A stretch of DNA of 34,521 nt from Candidatus Magnetobacterium casense (GTDB lineage: Bacteria; Nitrospirota; Thermodesulfovibrionia; Thermodesulfovibrionales; Magnetobacteriaceae), in the NCBI RefSeq assembly GCF_019173545.1, contig NZ_JABXWD010000001.1:1-34521 (forward strand). The letters run 5' to 3'. The position numbers were made by a program, and so were the translations under genes. Positions 1-7,423 of this stretch are shown here, piece by piece. Position 1 is the first letter of the stretch; the number at the start of each line of letters is the position of its first letter. The notes under the pieces are model-generated. The model saw only the letters and a list, made by a program, of their open reading frames with translations, had not been told where the DNA came from and ran no database searches.

Positions 1-2
1 AA

Positions 3-116
3 TATCTTCATACACATCAGTTGCTTCCTGATGATAAAATTCAAGCACTAATCGACGCTTTTATTTCGGTTTTACCCGCATTTTTCAAGGCAAAATTGCT
101 AAAATTCAATGAGTAA
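3..116 (+). CDS. C-terminal end of an unrecognised protein, cut by the window edge
   Basis: An open frame enters from the left edge and ends with TAA at 114-116, giving 37 codons. The peptide looks protein-like: a polar stretch (LLPDDKIQALID) followed by an amphipathic, Phe/Leu-rich helix ending KLLKFNE. I do not recognise a family. It is antisense to the last ~25 codons of the opposite ATPase stub, so the two cannot both be fully real over 41-116. The composition argues for this frame being the genuine 3' end of a gene and the opposite frame being read-through. The start and most of the protein lie outside the window. Confidence 0.3.
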   Translation, partial: YLHTHQLLPDDKIQALIDAFISVLPAFFKAKLLKFNE

Positions 117-358
117 TATAAGAGTTGAAAGGCTAATACTTGGGGTAATTTCAAATAAAAATTCTGTACCTTATCATTTGAAATAGCAATGTTGTTCTTT
201 GAGGCATTATTTAAGCTCTCGGCTAATCTGTCGGCAAAAAAATGGTGCTGTTTTGCTCGTTCTTCGGCGATCAATGCCTCTACGGCTTTACGAAAAAGAA
301 CCGTATCCCCAGATGTAAATGCCTTAACAAGGCTTAATAATAAATCAGACCGCGCCAT
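41..358 (-). pseudogene. N-terminal stub of an IetA-like AAA ATPase
   Basis: The frame starts at ATG 358 with MARSDLLLSLVKA, followed by LFRKAVEALIAEERAKQHH and ADRLAESL. This is the characteristic N-terminal helical region of AAA ATPases encoded beside subtilisin-like proteases (the IetAS defence pair). Only about 70 recognisable residues remain. The Walker A, Walker B and arginine-finger regions are absent and the frame stops at 41-43. No S8 protease lies in the window. A longer frame begins at 433, but its 25 extra residues are low-complexity and upstream of the family start. A strong promoter precedes it. I infer a decayed or truncated defence gene. Family assignment rests on remembered motifs only. 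Confidence 0.5.
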
Positions 359-394
359 TTTATTATTATAATTATAGTAGTACCATATTTTGCT

Positions 395-423
395 ATTGTA
401 CCACATCTGTGGCATATTGTCAA
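395..423 (-). promoter_or_regulatory. Sigma70-type promoter with palindrome in the spacer
   Basis: On the minus strand TTGACA (418-423) is followed by a 17-nt spacer and TACAAT (395-400). The spacer contains the perfect palindrome CCACA-TC-TGTGG (401-412), a possible operator. It would start transcription about 30 nt upstream of the ATG at 358 of the ATPase stub. Confidence 0.6.
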
Positions 424-478
424 GTTTTTCCAAACAACTCCGACAATTTTCATTAGAATCAGATGAAAAATGACAAAT

Positions 479-721
479 TCAACCTGCACTGGCGAGCGAT
501 TTAATGCGTGTCTCGGGGTAAAGCCTGAAGACATCTGCGGTCTTTTTCAGATAGCTCTCCAGAAATGCCCACATGATAGATACCTGCGGGATGATCGGAT
601 GCGGAATCAGTTCCGTGCAGTTCTTCTGCTTTTCACTGTACATTGGCGCAGTGCGCAGTACCTTCAACGGGCTGTTGGCCCCGCTGAACTTTTTGACCGT
701 GCTGTTAGCTTCATTCTTCAT
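479..721 (-). CDS. Hypothetical protein, 80 aa
   Basis: An 80-residue frame starts at ATG 721 (MKNEANSTVKKF). It contains a plausible helix (AFLESYLKKTADVFRLYPE) and ends KSLASAG. No family is recognised and no clear Shine-Dalgarno is visible. The longer frame starting at 982 runs antisense through the glycosyltransferase and is not credible upstream of 721. A competing frame on the plus strand (470-730) looks less protein-like. It may be a relic like the neighbouring ATPase stub. Low confidence that it is expressed. Confidence 0.3.
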   Translation of the reverse strand: MKNEANSTVKKFSGANSPLKVLRTAPMYSEKQKNCTELIPHPIIPQVSIMWAFLESYLKKTADVFRLYPETRIKSLASAG

Positions 722-872
722 GTGACTTAAGTGTACCACAAATGCAAGTCGTATGTAAACAATAGAAATCCTTATCCGTGTCAGATAGTGGTGATACCCA
801 TGCGGCAAAGTCATGGTGTAAAAATGAACTTTCCACGTGTTTTGTAATAATCTAAATCTGCTATAATAGAGT

Positions 873-1817
873 GTGCTCAAAACGGCAGTTGTTATCCCTG
901 CATATAAGGTTGCAGATAAAATAGAGGGTGTGATACGTTCTGTCCCTGCAAGTATCGGTACGATCATTGTCGTTGACGACAAGTGTCCTCAGCACTCCGG
1001 TGACGTTGCCGCCGCCACGGAGGGTGTTGACAAGGACAGGCTGTTAATCTTATACAACGACGTCAACATGGGCGTGGGGGGGGCGGTGATCAGTGGATTG
1101 AAAAAGGCCATTGAGCTTGGATGCGACGTCATCGTCAAGATGGACGGCGATGGCCAGATGGATGCCGCCTATATTAATGAACTTATTGCCCCGCTGCTAA
1201 AGGGCCAGGCAGACTATACAAAGGGCAATCGGTTTATGAACTTTACCGCCCTCAAGGCAATGCCCAAGGTTCGGCTCTTTGGCAATAGCGTCCTGTCCTT
1301 CCTCCTGAAGATATCCTCCGGGTACTGGAACATCATCGACCCAACCAACGGCTACACGGCAATACACAGAAGGGCTGTCGAAAAACTAAACCTTGAGCAA
1401 ATTGCACGGAGATACTTCTTTGAATCGGACATGCTTATCAACCTCAATATCATAAACGCCGTCGTAATGGATATAGACATACCGGCGAGGTATGGCGATG
1501 AGGAAAGCTCCCTCAGCATACTCAGGACATCCCTGGAGTTTCCCCCACGGTTGCTGAGGGGCCTTATAAGGCGGATATTCTTTAAATACTTCCTCTATGA
1601 TTTCAATATGGTATCAATTTATATTATAATAGGATTACCGATGTTTGTTTTTGGCATAGTCTTTGGAGTCATGGAGTGGATGGACTCGCTCATCAATGCA
1701 ACGGTAAAGACCTCTGGTACGATCATGCTTGTGGCCTTGCCGATCATTGTGTCGTTTCAGATGTTGCTGCAGGCCATAGCCATAGACATCGCCTCGGTCC
1801 CGAAAAAAAACAAGTGA
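873..1817 (+). CDS. Family 2 glycosyltransferase with C-terminal membrane anchor
   Basis: This 314-residue GT-A fold glycosyltransferase resembles dolichyl/undecaprenyl-phosphate sugar transferases. The nucleotide-sugar binding start AVVIPAYKVADKI is at residues 4-16, IIVVDDK follows at ~31-37, and the metal-binding DGDG lies in VIVKMDGDGQMD (~87-98). PTNGYTAIHRRAVEKL is the acceptor-side segment typical of DPM1-like enzymes. Two hydrophobic helices near residues 244-268 and 282-304 anchor the C-terminus, like GtrB-type enzymes. The start is GTG 873. TATAAT sits only 6 nt upstream (861-866), and no Shine-Dalgarno is visible, so either the message is leaderless or the true promoter lies further up. 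It probably makes a lipid-linked sugar for surface polysaccharide; the sugar cannot be inferred. The next gene begins 48 bp downstream but is compositionally different. Confidence 0.85.
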   Translation: MLKTAVVIPAYKVADKIEGVIRSVPASIGTIIVVDDKCPQHSGDVAAATEGVDKDRLLILYNDVNMGVGGAVISGLKKAIELGCDVIVKMDGDGQMDAAYINELIAPLLKGQADYTKGNRFMNFTALKAMPKVRLFGNSVLSFLLKISSGYWNIIDPTNGYTAIHRRAVEKLNLEQIARRYFFESDMLINLNIINAVVMDIDIPARYGDEESSLSILRTSLEFPPRLLRGLIRRIFFKYFLYDFNMVSIYIIIGLPMFVFGIVFGVMEWMDSLINATVKTSGTIMLVALPIIVSFQMLLQAIAIDIASVPKKNK

Positions 1818-1865
1818 GTGGCATAGTGGGTAAGATATTTAGCGATAAGGAACTTGTGAGAAACT

Positions 1866-3122
1866 GTGTTGAAATTGAAGCATCGCAACGTCTCTGAACA
1901 AGTATTTCGGGTGCTGGATATATTTGCCGGTGCGGGTGGTTTTAGTCTTGGTTTTGAGATGGCTGGTGCTAAAGTTATAGGTGCTGTTGAAATTGATAAG
2001 TGGGCATGTGATACTTTTTCTTACAATCATCCTGATGCAATAGTAATTCAAAAAGATATTCAAACACTAACCGATCAAGAACTATTAGATGTGTTTGAAA
2101 CGCACCATCCCAATATTATAGTGGGTGGTCCTCCATGTCAGGGCTTCTCGATATGTAATCAAAACGCCGGTGATCCCAAAGACCCGAGAAACTCATTGTT
2201 TCATGAATTTTTACGAGTGGGTCACCTTTTTCAACCTACATTGATGATAATTGAAAATGTTCCGAATCTTGCCGTAGCAAAGACGGCGGAAGGAAAAAAG
2301 GTTCTTACAATAATCGAGTCATCATTGAGAGATATCGGTTTTTATGTGTATGCAGCAACCCTGCAGGCTACCGACTTTGGTATTCCACAGATACGTAACC
2401 GTTTATTTGTAGTTGCATCAAAAATCGAAATATCTAAACCTTTCCCTGATCCAACACATCAGGTGACATCTGCCAACCAGCTCTCAATAAGATTTTCAAA
2501 TTCACTTCAACCGTGCCCGACATTATGGGATGCCATTTCTGATTTACCCCCTCTCAAGGCTACAGAAGGCTCTGAAGAGCAACAATATACAATGCCGCCA
2601 TTAACCGATTATCAGAAGCTATTGCGCAATAGTAGTCACACACTATTTAACCACAAGGCTATGAATCATGGCAAGAGGATGATTGAGCGTTTTTCTACAA
2701 TGCAGTGGGGTAACTCTGTCAATGACGTTCCCGATCATCTAAAACCTAGACGGCGCAATTCTCAAGAGATTGTTCAACAGGCTTATGACCAGAATAACAG
2801 GCGAATGTTTCCTATGCGCCCGTGTCATACAATACCGGCATCATTCTATGCCAACTTTGTTCATCCCTATCAGCATAGAAATTTTACAGCTAGAGAAGGT
2901 GCACGCATTCAATCATTTCCTGACTGGTATCGTTTCTTAGGCAAACCTACTGTGGTTAGCCATCGCTTACTTGCACGAGAGAAAAGATACGACGAAAAAT
3001 TTCTTTGCCAATATAACCAGATTGGCAATGCAGTTCCCCCTTTTCTTGTCAAGGCCTTAGCCCATAACATATTACAACAACTTATCGGGAGGGAACAATG
3101 TTTGTCCACGGGAACAACTTAG
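1866..3122 (+). CDS. C5-cytosine DNA methyltransferase of a type II R-M system
   Basis: This 418-residue protein has all the ordered motifs of C5-cytosine methyltransferases. Motif I is LDIFAGAGGFSLGFE (17-31), motif IV is GGPPCQGFS with catalytic Cys91, motif VI is ENV with Glu130, motif VIII is QIRNRLF, and motif X is QIGNAVPPFLVKALA near the C-terminus. It transfers a methyl group from S-adenosylmethionine to a cytosine in its target, protecting host DNA from the endonuclease encoded next. The target-recognition region between VIII and X (about 210-370) is long enough for normal specificity. The start is GTG 1866, with TTG 1869 possible; AGGAA at 1846-1850 is a weak ribosome site. The gene is A+T-richer than its neighbours and overlaps the endonuclease gene by 25 bp, as expected for a transferred R-M cassette. 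Confidence 0.93.
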   Translation: MLKLKHRNVSEQVFRVLDIFAGAGGFSLGFEMAGAKVIGAVEIDKWACDTFSYNHPDAIVIQKDIQTLTDQELLDVFETHHPNIIVGGPPCQGFSICNQNAGDPKDPRNSLFHEFLRVGHLFQPTLMIIENVPNLAVAKTAEGKKVLTIIESSLRDIGFYVYAATLQATDFGIPQIRNRLFVVASKIEISKPFPDPTHQVTSANQLSIRFSNSLQPCPTLWDAISDLPPLKATEGSEEQQYTMPPLTDYQKLLRNSSHTLFNHKAMNHGKRMIERFSTMQWGNSVNDVPDHLKPRRRNSQEIVQQAYDQNNRRMFPMRPCHTIPASFYANFVHPYQHRNFTAREGARIQSFPDWYRFLGKPTVVSHRLLAREKRYDEKFLCQYNQIGNAVPPFLVKALAHNILQQLIGREQCLSTGTT

Positions 3123-3967
3123 AACAAAAAGAAAATCATCAGACCAAATATCGTGATGCCAAATCGCGGCAATATCTTACTGAGATACGGTTACAGTATG
3201 ATCAATGGAAACAGACCAATATTGATTTAAAGGGGCCGTTTTTATTAAAAACAGACTCGGATTTATTGATTCTGGAAAAACGAACCAAACTGTTAAACGA
3301 CTACAAGAATTTCATAGACCAACAAGAATATGCAGAACAGTTTGACTCGCGCTCTAATCTTCATTCCTCTGTTCTTGAAGAATTTATGTATTATCTCTTT
3401 AAAGATATGGTTGCTGATTTTTCCGAACATGCCTTAATTGGCAAATCGCACACATTTAAGGATTTATTTTTTAAATCAAACAGCTATAAATCAATGCTGA
3501 CAACTCCCAATGTTTTAATAGAAAAGAAAGATCATGACTTTGCTATAGGTGTGAGAATCAATGCTGATTTTAAGTGCTTTGAGCAATCAACAACGCAATC
3601 AGAGACATGGGATATACCAGCAGTAACAGTTGAATGTAAAACCTACCTTGACAAAACCATGCTTCAGGATGCATCAACGGCAGCAGAACTATTGAAACAC
3701 CGCAATCCAAATGCTTTATACATAATCGTGGCAGAATGGCTTAAATTAACAGAGGCGGTAAACTTGCGTAAATTTAAGATTGATCAAATTTATGTTCTAC
3801 GAAAGCAAAAAAACACCGATAGAGAATTCAGATACCTCGACAGTTACACAAAGAGGCCAATATACGAGGATACCGTTGAACACCTTTTTCATTTTGTTCG
3901 TGATTTTCTCACGGAAGATTGGGAGGGTGGTATTAATCACAGATTGGCCAAAGGCTATCTTCTTTAA
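3098..3967 (+). CDS. Bpu10I-family type II restriction endonuclease
   Basis: This 289-residue protein shows the blocks I associate with the RE_Bpu10I family: FDSRSNLHSSVLEEFMYYLF (~114-133), the PD-(D/E)XK catalytic core VTVECKTYLDKTML, and KIDQIYVLRK, followed by PIYEDTVEHLF. In the core, Glu and Lys of VECK are the likely catalytic pair. It would cleave unmethylated DNA at the methyltransferase's site. Characterised relatives recognise an asymmetric CCTNAGC-type site; the specificity here is not readable from sequence. The start ATG 3098 lies inside the methyltransferase gene with a GGGAGG ribosome site (3089-3094), so the two are translationally coupled. Bpu10I itself is heterodimeric, yet only one endonuclease subunit and one methyltransferase are present here. 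Confidence 0.8.
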   Translation: MFVHGNNLEQKENHQTKYRDAKSRQYLTEIRLQYDQWKQTNIDLKGPFLLKTDSDLLILEKRTKLLNDYKNFIDQQEYAEQFDSRSNLHSSVLEEFMYYLFKDMVADFSEHALIGKSHTFKDLFFKSNSYKSMLTTPNVLIEKKDHDFAIGVRINADFKCFEQSTTQSETWDIPAVTVECKTYLDKTMLQDASTAAELLKHRNPNALYIIVAEWLKLTEAVNLRKFKIDQIYVLRKQKNTDREFRYLDSYTKRPIYEDTVEHLFHFVRDFLTEDWEGGINHRLAKGYLL

Positions 3968-4031
3968 AACCAGATAAACTATTTTATTTGATCATGACCG
4001 TTATTTAGGCATATTTAGGAGGTTAATCTCA

Positions 4032-5459
4032 ATGGCAAAGGTATTACTGTTATCACCGCCCTACGTGGACCTGTACGGCAATCTGAGTAAGGCGGCGGGG
4101 AGATACTTCCCCCTGGGGCTGGGATACATCGCCTCCTATCTGCGCAAGTATGGAGGCCATGAGGTGGCAATGTATGAGCCCGAGGCTCAGGGGTTAAGCT
4201 ACAACGCAATAACCACTATCATAACGAAATCGCAGCCCGACGTGATCGGGATAACGTGCGCAACCCCCAATTTCATGAGGGCCATTAAGCTGGCGGAACT
4301 TTGCCGGAGTCATTGCACGGCCAAGGTCGTTATGGGGGGTGTGCATGTCAGCGCCATCCCTGAGTTTGTGATGCGGACATACCCGGGGCTTATAGACTGC
4401 GTTGTTATCGGGGAAGGAGAACGCTCCATGCTCGATGTTGTCAACGCATACCAGGACAACGCCTCCCTGGAGGGAATAAGCGGGATCATCTACAGGGATG
4501 GCGATACAATCATCCGCAACGACGTCAGACCCTACATCGAGGACATGGATTCCATCCCCTTTCCGGCAAGGGACCTGATACCTCAGCGGTTGTTCGTGCC
4601 CAACATGCACAACGCACGCTACAGGAACTGCATGACCATCCTGACCAGCCGAGGGTGTCCCTTTAACTGTTCCTTCTGTGCGGCCAGGATCGTCTCCGGC
4701 AAAAAGTACCGGATACACTCGGCACAATACGTACTGGAGGAGATGCAGATGCTCAAAAAGGACTACAACGCCCGGCAACTTATCATCACCGATGACACCT
4801 TCACGATCAACCACACCCGTCTTGAGGAGATATGCAGGGGGATGATCGATAAGCGGTTGAACCTCAAGTGGTTCTGCTTCTCACAGGTCAACACGGTCAA
4901 CAGGGAGGCCTTGGCGCTTATGAAGAGGGCCGGGTGTTACTGTGTGGGGTTTGGGTTGGAGTCCAGCGACGAGGGCATCCTCAGGCGGATGGGAAAGGCC
5001 ATCGCACCTGCAAAGGCTAAGGAGACCGTCAGGATTGCAACCAGTCTGGGCATCAAGACGCAGGCGTTTTATATTATCGGTTCCCCCGGTGAGACAAAGC
5101 AGCAGATGGAGGACACACTCAGATTCTCCAGGGAGGTCAATGCAACGTTGGCCTTTTACAACATGTTGGTACCGTTTCCTGGGACAAAGGAGTTTGACTA
5201 CTTCTTTGCCTCAATCCCGCTGGAGGAGATAGACTGGGAAAAGTTTGTTGCCATCGGTGAGGACTGTGTTATAAAAAACTCCGCCGTATCGTCAGCGGAG
5301 ATTGAAAACATGATAGCAAAGGCCAATTTCCTCTACTACACCGATATCAACAGGGTTGTCAACCTGTTGTCGCACATCAGGACGTTCTATGAGTTTACCA
5401 ACTACTTCTCCGGTGGCGTCGCCCTGCTAAAGCAGGTTGGAAAGTGGTTCAGAAAGTAG
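4032..5459 (+). CDS. B12-binding-domain radical SAM protein
   Basis: The protein has 475 residues. The N-terminal ~150 residues form a B12-binding-like Rossmann domain (AKVLLLSPPYVDLYG at 2-16, DVIGITC at 70-76, GGVHVSAIPE at 102-111). The radical SAM core has TSRGCPFNCSFCAA with the 4Fe-4S ligands Cys209, Cys213 and Cys216 (CxxxCxxC), then GFGLESSDE and a GSPGET segment. The architecture matches the BchE/P-methylase-like class, which carries out methyl transfer or rearrangement on lipids, hopanoids or tetrapyrroles. The substrate is not inferable. The ribosome site AGGAGG (4017-4022) is strong, supporting ATG 4032. The gene is G+C-rich like the core genome and is followed directly by a dispersed repeat that ends in a terminator-like hairpin. 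Confidence 0.88.
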   Translation: MAKVLLLSPPYVDLYGNLSKAAGRYFPLGLGYIASYLRKYGGHEVAMYEPEAQGLSYNAITTIITKSQPDVIGITCATPNFMRAIKLAELCRSHCTAKVVMGGVHVSAIPEFVMRTYPGLIDCVVIGEGERSMLDVVNAYQDNASLEGISGIIYRDGDTIIRNDVRPYIEDMDSIPFPARDLIPQRLFVPNMHNARYRNCMTILTSRGCPFNCSFCAARIVSGKKYRIHSAQYVLEEMQMLKKDYNARQLIITDDTFTINHTRLEEICRGMIDKRLNLKWFCFSQVNTVNREALALMKRAGCYCVGFGLESSDEGILRRMGKAIAPAKAKETVRIATSLGIKTQAFYIIGSPGETKQQMEDTLRFSREVNATLAFYNMLVPFPGTKEFDYFFASIPLEEIDWEKFVAIGEDCVIKNSAVSSAEIENMIAKANFLYYTDINRVVNLLSHIRTFYEFTNYFSGGVALLKQVGKWFRK

Positions 5460-5463
5460 ATTA

Positions 5464-5570
5464 GATACAAAATACGTGGCATTTTTATGGGGTCAAGGGG
5501 ACTGGTCCCCTTGCGGGGGGTTCTGAAGGGGGGCGGAGCCGCCCCTTTCTTTTCTTGTATTGCACGCAAT
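5464..5570 (+). repeat. Dispersed G+C-rich repeat, copy 1
   Basis: The element begins GATACAAAATACGTGGCATT, then GGGGTCAAGGGGACTGGTCCCC, CTTGCGGGG, TTCTGAAGGG, and a perfect hairpin GGGCGGAGCCGCCC followed by a T-rich run (CTTTCTTTTCTTGT). The hairpin plus T-run would act as an intrinsic terminator for the radical SAM gene. Its right end lies at the point where the opposite-strand AbiEii-like reading frame loses homology. Six further copies occur in the window. Confidence 0.85.
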
Positions 5571-5808
5571 CTAAATGTGCTATAATCCAGTTAAATGTAA
5601 ATCCATGTTCGACCAACAAGGCTGTATCAGCTATCGCCATCTGCGCTACGGCTTCCTCCTGATCATGGAAAATGTAGATGTCTCCAGAATAGCGCGGGCC
5701 GTTCTGATTAAGCGCACTTGCGCCCGCGACATAGCTTTCCGGATTCCGGTGCTCGGCAAGGATAAGCAGAATTTCCGTTTGCAATTTAGAGAGCGGCACG
5801 ACACGCAT
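5485..5808 (-). pseudogene. Truncated AbiEii-like nucleotidyltransferase
   Basis: The frame starts at ATG 5808 (MRVVPLSKLQTEILLILAEH), inside the upstream partner gene. Residues 26-50 (YVAGASALNQNGPRYSGDIY then IFHD) correspond to the nucleotidyltransferase signature of AbiEii-type toxins and relatives, usually GG(T/S)AL...RxSxDID(L/I)F. The second catalytic Asp is replaced by Tyr45 (DIY instead of DID). Native sequence ends near residue 76 (FTFNWI), where the frame enters the dispersed repeat and reads through it to a stop at 5485. The C-terminal two-thirds are missing. With a lost catalytic residue and a lost C-terminus it is very likely inactive. Its partner gene remains intact. Confidence 0.6.
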
Positions 5809-6034
5809 CCTCAATCTGCACTGCCAATGGTCGTGTTTGCATGTTACCTTCACGCCGTAGGGCATCAGCGACAACAAGGGCCTGCGCAATTGTCGGGTGT
5901 TCACTCGGCTTGCGGTTCCAAAGCGACTGAACACCAAAATCTCTGAACGCCTGATGGTAAAGCAAAGCAACACTATCAGGAGCCAGAACACCGGCGCCAC
6001 GCTCTTTCAACTCGTCAAAACTGAGCTTATCCAT
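5786..6034 (-). CDS. Small partner (putative antitoxin) of the AbiEii-like gene
   Basis: This 82-residue protein starts at ATG 6034 (MDKLSFDELKERGAG); GAGGG eight bases upstream supports this over the TTG at 6040. It ends overlapping the nucleotidyltransferase start by 23 bp, the layout of a coupled toxin-antitoxin-like pair. The sequence is soluble and charged, with segments VALLYHQAFRDFGVQSLWNR and EHPTIAQALVVADALRREG. I recall similar small proteins encoded just before DUF1814/AbiEii-like nucleotidyltransferases, but no helix-turn-helix is obvious. Its partner is truncated by a repeat, so it may be an orphan. A 7-bp inverted repeat over its promoter region suggests autoregulation. Confidence 0.6.
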   Translation of the reverse strand: MDKLSFDELKERGAGVLAPDSVALLYHQAFRDFGVQSLWNRKPSEHPTIAQALVVADALRREGNMQTRPLAVQIEDACRAAL

Positions 6035-6051
6035 CTGCAACCCTCTAAGAG

Positions 6052-6075
6052 TAGTGTATCATATAAAGTACACTA
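6052..6075 (-). promoter_or_regulatory. Operator-like inverted repeat upstream of the AbiEii-like pair
   Basis: TAGTGTA (6052-6058) and TACACTA (6069-6075) form a perfect 7-bp inverted repeat separated by 10 bases rich in A and T. The minus-strand -10-like TATATGAT lies between the arms. The placement, 18 bp before the start at 6034, suits an autoregulatory operator. Confidence 0.5.
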
Positions 6076-6166
6076 ATGCAAGATTTTTACGCCCTCACCG
6101 TTTTGTCTAATGTTTGCCCTTCGCTACCACTTGGAAAGCCGCGTAAATGTTGGGGTGTGTTTTTAG

Positions 6167-6199
6167 ACAATAGACAAAATGACTCCTTTTGTCTATTGT
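6167..6199. terminator. Perfect 13-bp inverted repeat between the TIR gene and the AbiEii-like pair
   Basis: ACAATAGACAAAA (6167-6179) and TTTTGTCTATTGT (6187-6199) are exact reverse complements around a 7-nt loop. It lies 3' of the TIR gene and 5' of the AbiEii-like pair, both on the minus strand. It could be a bidirectional terminator or a protein-binding palindrome. The partial copy TTTTGTCTAATGT (6101-6113) suggests the half-site TTTTGTCTA is repeated, which favours protein binding. Confidence 0.5.
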
Positions 6200-6267
6200 T
6201 ACGAAAACATCTGATTACCTTTTCCCTAATTTAGCCCACGTTGTCTGAAATTGTTAGCCCACCCCAA

Positions 6268-7242
6268 TTACACCTGCAAACGTTCCTCTATTTGCCTGAT
6301 CACTTTTTCATGATTATTTTTATCAGTAAGGTCTGCGTAGTACTTGCCCTTCAAGAATTTTGGCAGGTCACAATGTTCAAGAATAATTGGCAATATCTTA
6401 ACACGCTTACCTTCGATTTCTTCGTCCATTGCTATTCTAACTTCCAGCTTTACCCATGGTGAGTTTACAGATGCTTTGGAAAGAAACACTATAAAGTACT
6501 CGACAGTATTTATACCCTCACAAATTTTATCTAAGAGAGAATCACCGAGTTTAATCTCTGCCTCGTCCAACCAAACGCCAATCCCACGATCAGTGAGTTC
6601 CTTAGCCAGCTTCCGAACATCCTCTTTGTCTTCTGTTGCGTGACAAAGAAATAATCTTTGTTGGAGCTTCTCTGCTTTACACACTATCGCAACGTAGTCT
6701 ATATCCCAACTTACTTCTTTATCAATTTTGACCCTTACGGTTTGAAAAAGGTCCGAGGTAAAACCGATTTTCTGAATTGGCCAAGCATATGTAGTTTGAC
6801 AGCCAGAAAGAGGCCAAAGGTCAGGTAGCTTGGGAATTTCAATACGATGAAAATAATCAGAATGATTTGGCGGAATTACCTTTAATCCAAACTTGTCTAT
6901 GCACTTATCATTAAAAAAGATTTCAACTTGGGCACCATACAGGCAGGAGTGAACACCACCAAAATATCTGAGGCAACCAAACACTAAAAATCCTCTCATA
7001 AAATTTTGAAGCCAAAATGGTTCAATAGCAATTCTCCAAGATGCCTGAGTTTCTGTATCAACCTGACGAATAGTTGCTTCACCTGACCCAAGAATTACTG
7101 TTGATTCACCTGAGAAATATCCTATAGGTTTCCCATTGGCTTCTTGAATTGTGGATGCAATGCCAGATTGAATACTAAACGAACTTCCTAAGACTTGAAA
7201 TATTCGCCAAACATCATCCGAAGATACAATTGATTTAGTCAT
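6268..7242 (-). CDS. TIR-domain protein with an unrecognised N-terminal domain
   Basis: The protein has 324 residues. Residues ~196-324 form a TIR domain: RLFLCHATEDKEDVRKLA (strand A and the BB region), GIGVWLDEAEIKLGDSL with Glu229 at the catalytic position of NAD-cleaving TIRs, YFIVFLSKASVNSPWVKLE, and a C-terminal helix. Bacterial TIRs of this type usually hydrolyse NAD+ or make signalling nucleotides after phage sensing. Residues 1-190 are strand-rich with many aromatics (WRIAIEPFWLQNF, SWDIDYVAIV) and match nothing I recognise. They probably sense or oligomerise. There is no transmembrane segment. The start ATG 7242 lacks a Shine-Dalgarno. The gene stands alone: no ThsA-like, SIR2 or nuclease partner is adjacent, so it may be a single-gene defence system. 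It is A+T-rich, as are the other accessory genes. Confidence 0.85.
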   Translation of the reverse strand: MTKSIVSSDDVWRIFQVLGSSFSIQSGIASTIQEANGKPIGYFSGESTVILGSGEATIRQVDTETQASWRIAIEPFWLQNFMRGFLVFGCLRYFGGVHSCLYGAQVEIFFNDKCIDKFGLKVIPPNHSDYFHRIEIPKLPDLWPLSGCQTTYAWPIQKIGFTSDLFQTVRVKIDKEVSWDIDYVAIVCKAEKLQQRLFLCHATEDKEDVRKLAKELTDRGIGVWLDEAEIKLGDSLLDKICEGINTVEYFIVFLSKASVNSPWVKLEVRIAMDEEIEGKRVKILPIILEHCDLPKFLKGKYYADLTDKNNHEKVIRQIEERLQV

Positions 7243-7360
7243 AACGATTAACTATAACATACTTCACTTACTCTGAACATATTTACCGTGAAAATACCCA
7301 TGAGGCAAGAGACCATGCCCCGTATGATACTAAAATCCTCTTTTGTTAATCGCATTTACT

Positions 7361-7390
7361 ATGCTAACGAGATCATCAGTATTTTGTCAA
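7361..7390 (-). promoter_or_regulatory. Putative promoter for the TIR gene
   Basis: The minus strand carries TTGACA (7385-7390), an 18-nt spacer and TAGCAT (7361-7366). This would give a leader of about 110 nt before the TIR start at 7242. The -35 is perfect; the -10 matches only partly. Confidence 0.4.
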
Positions 7391-7423
7391 GAGAAATTTT
7401 CATAGCAGAGTTCAACTTGATAA

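Noticed and set aside
470-730. 86-residue plus-strand frame opposite the hypothetical gene at 479-721
   Set aside because: Less protein-like composition and no ribosome site; the minus-strand frame is the better candidate, though also weak.
4194-4814. 206-residue frame antisense to the radical SAM gene
   Set aside because: Shadow frame caused by high G+C codon bias of the real gene; no family motif.
849-5591. Shared AATCTAAAT.TGCTATAAT at 849-867 and 5569-5586 as a transposon end
   Set aside because: Only ~18 bp match, with no flanking similarity; it may be chance similarity between -10-like sequences.
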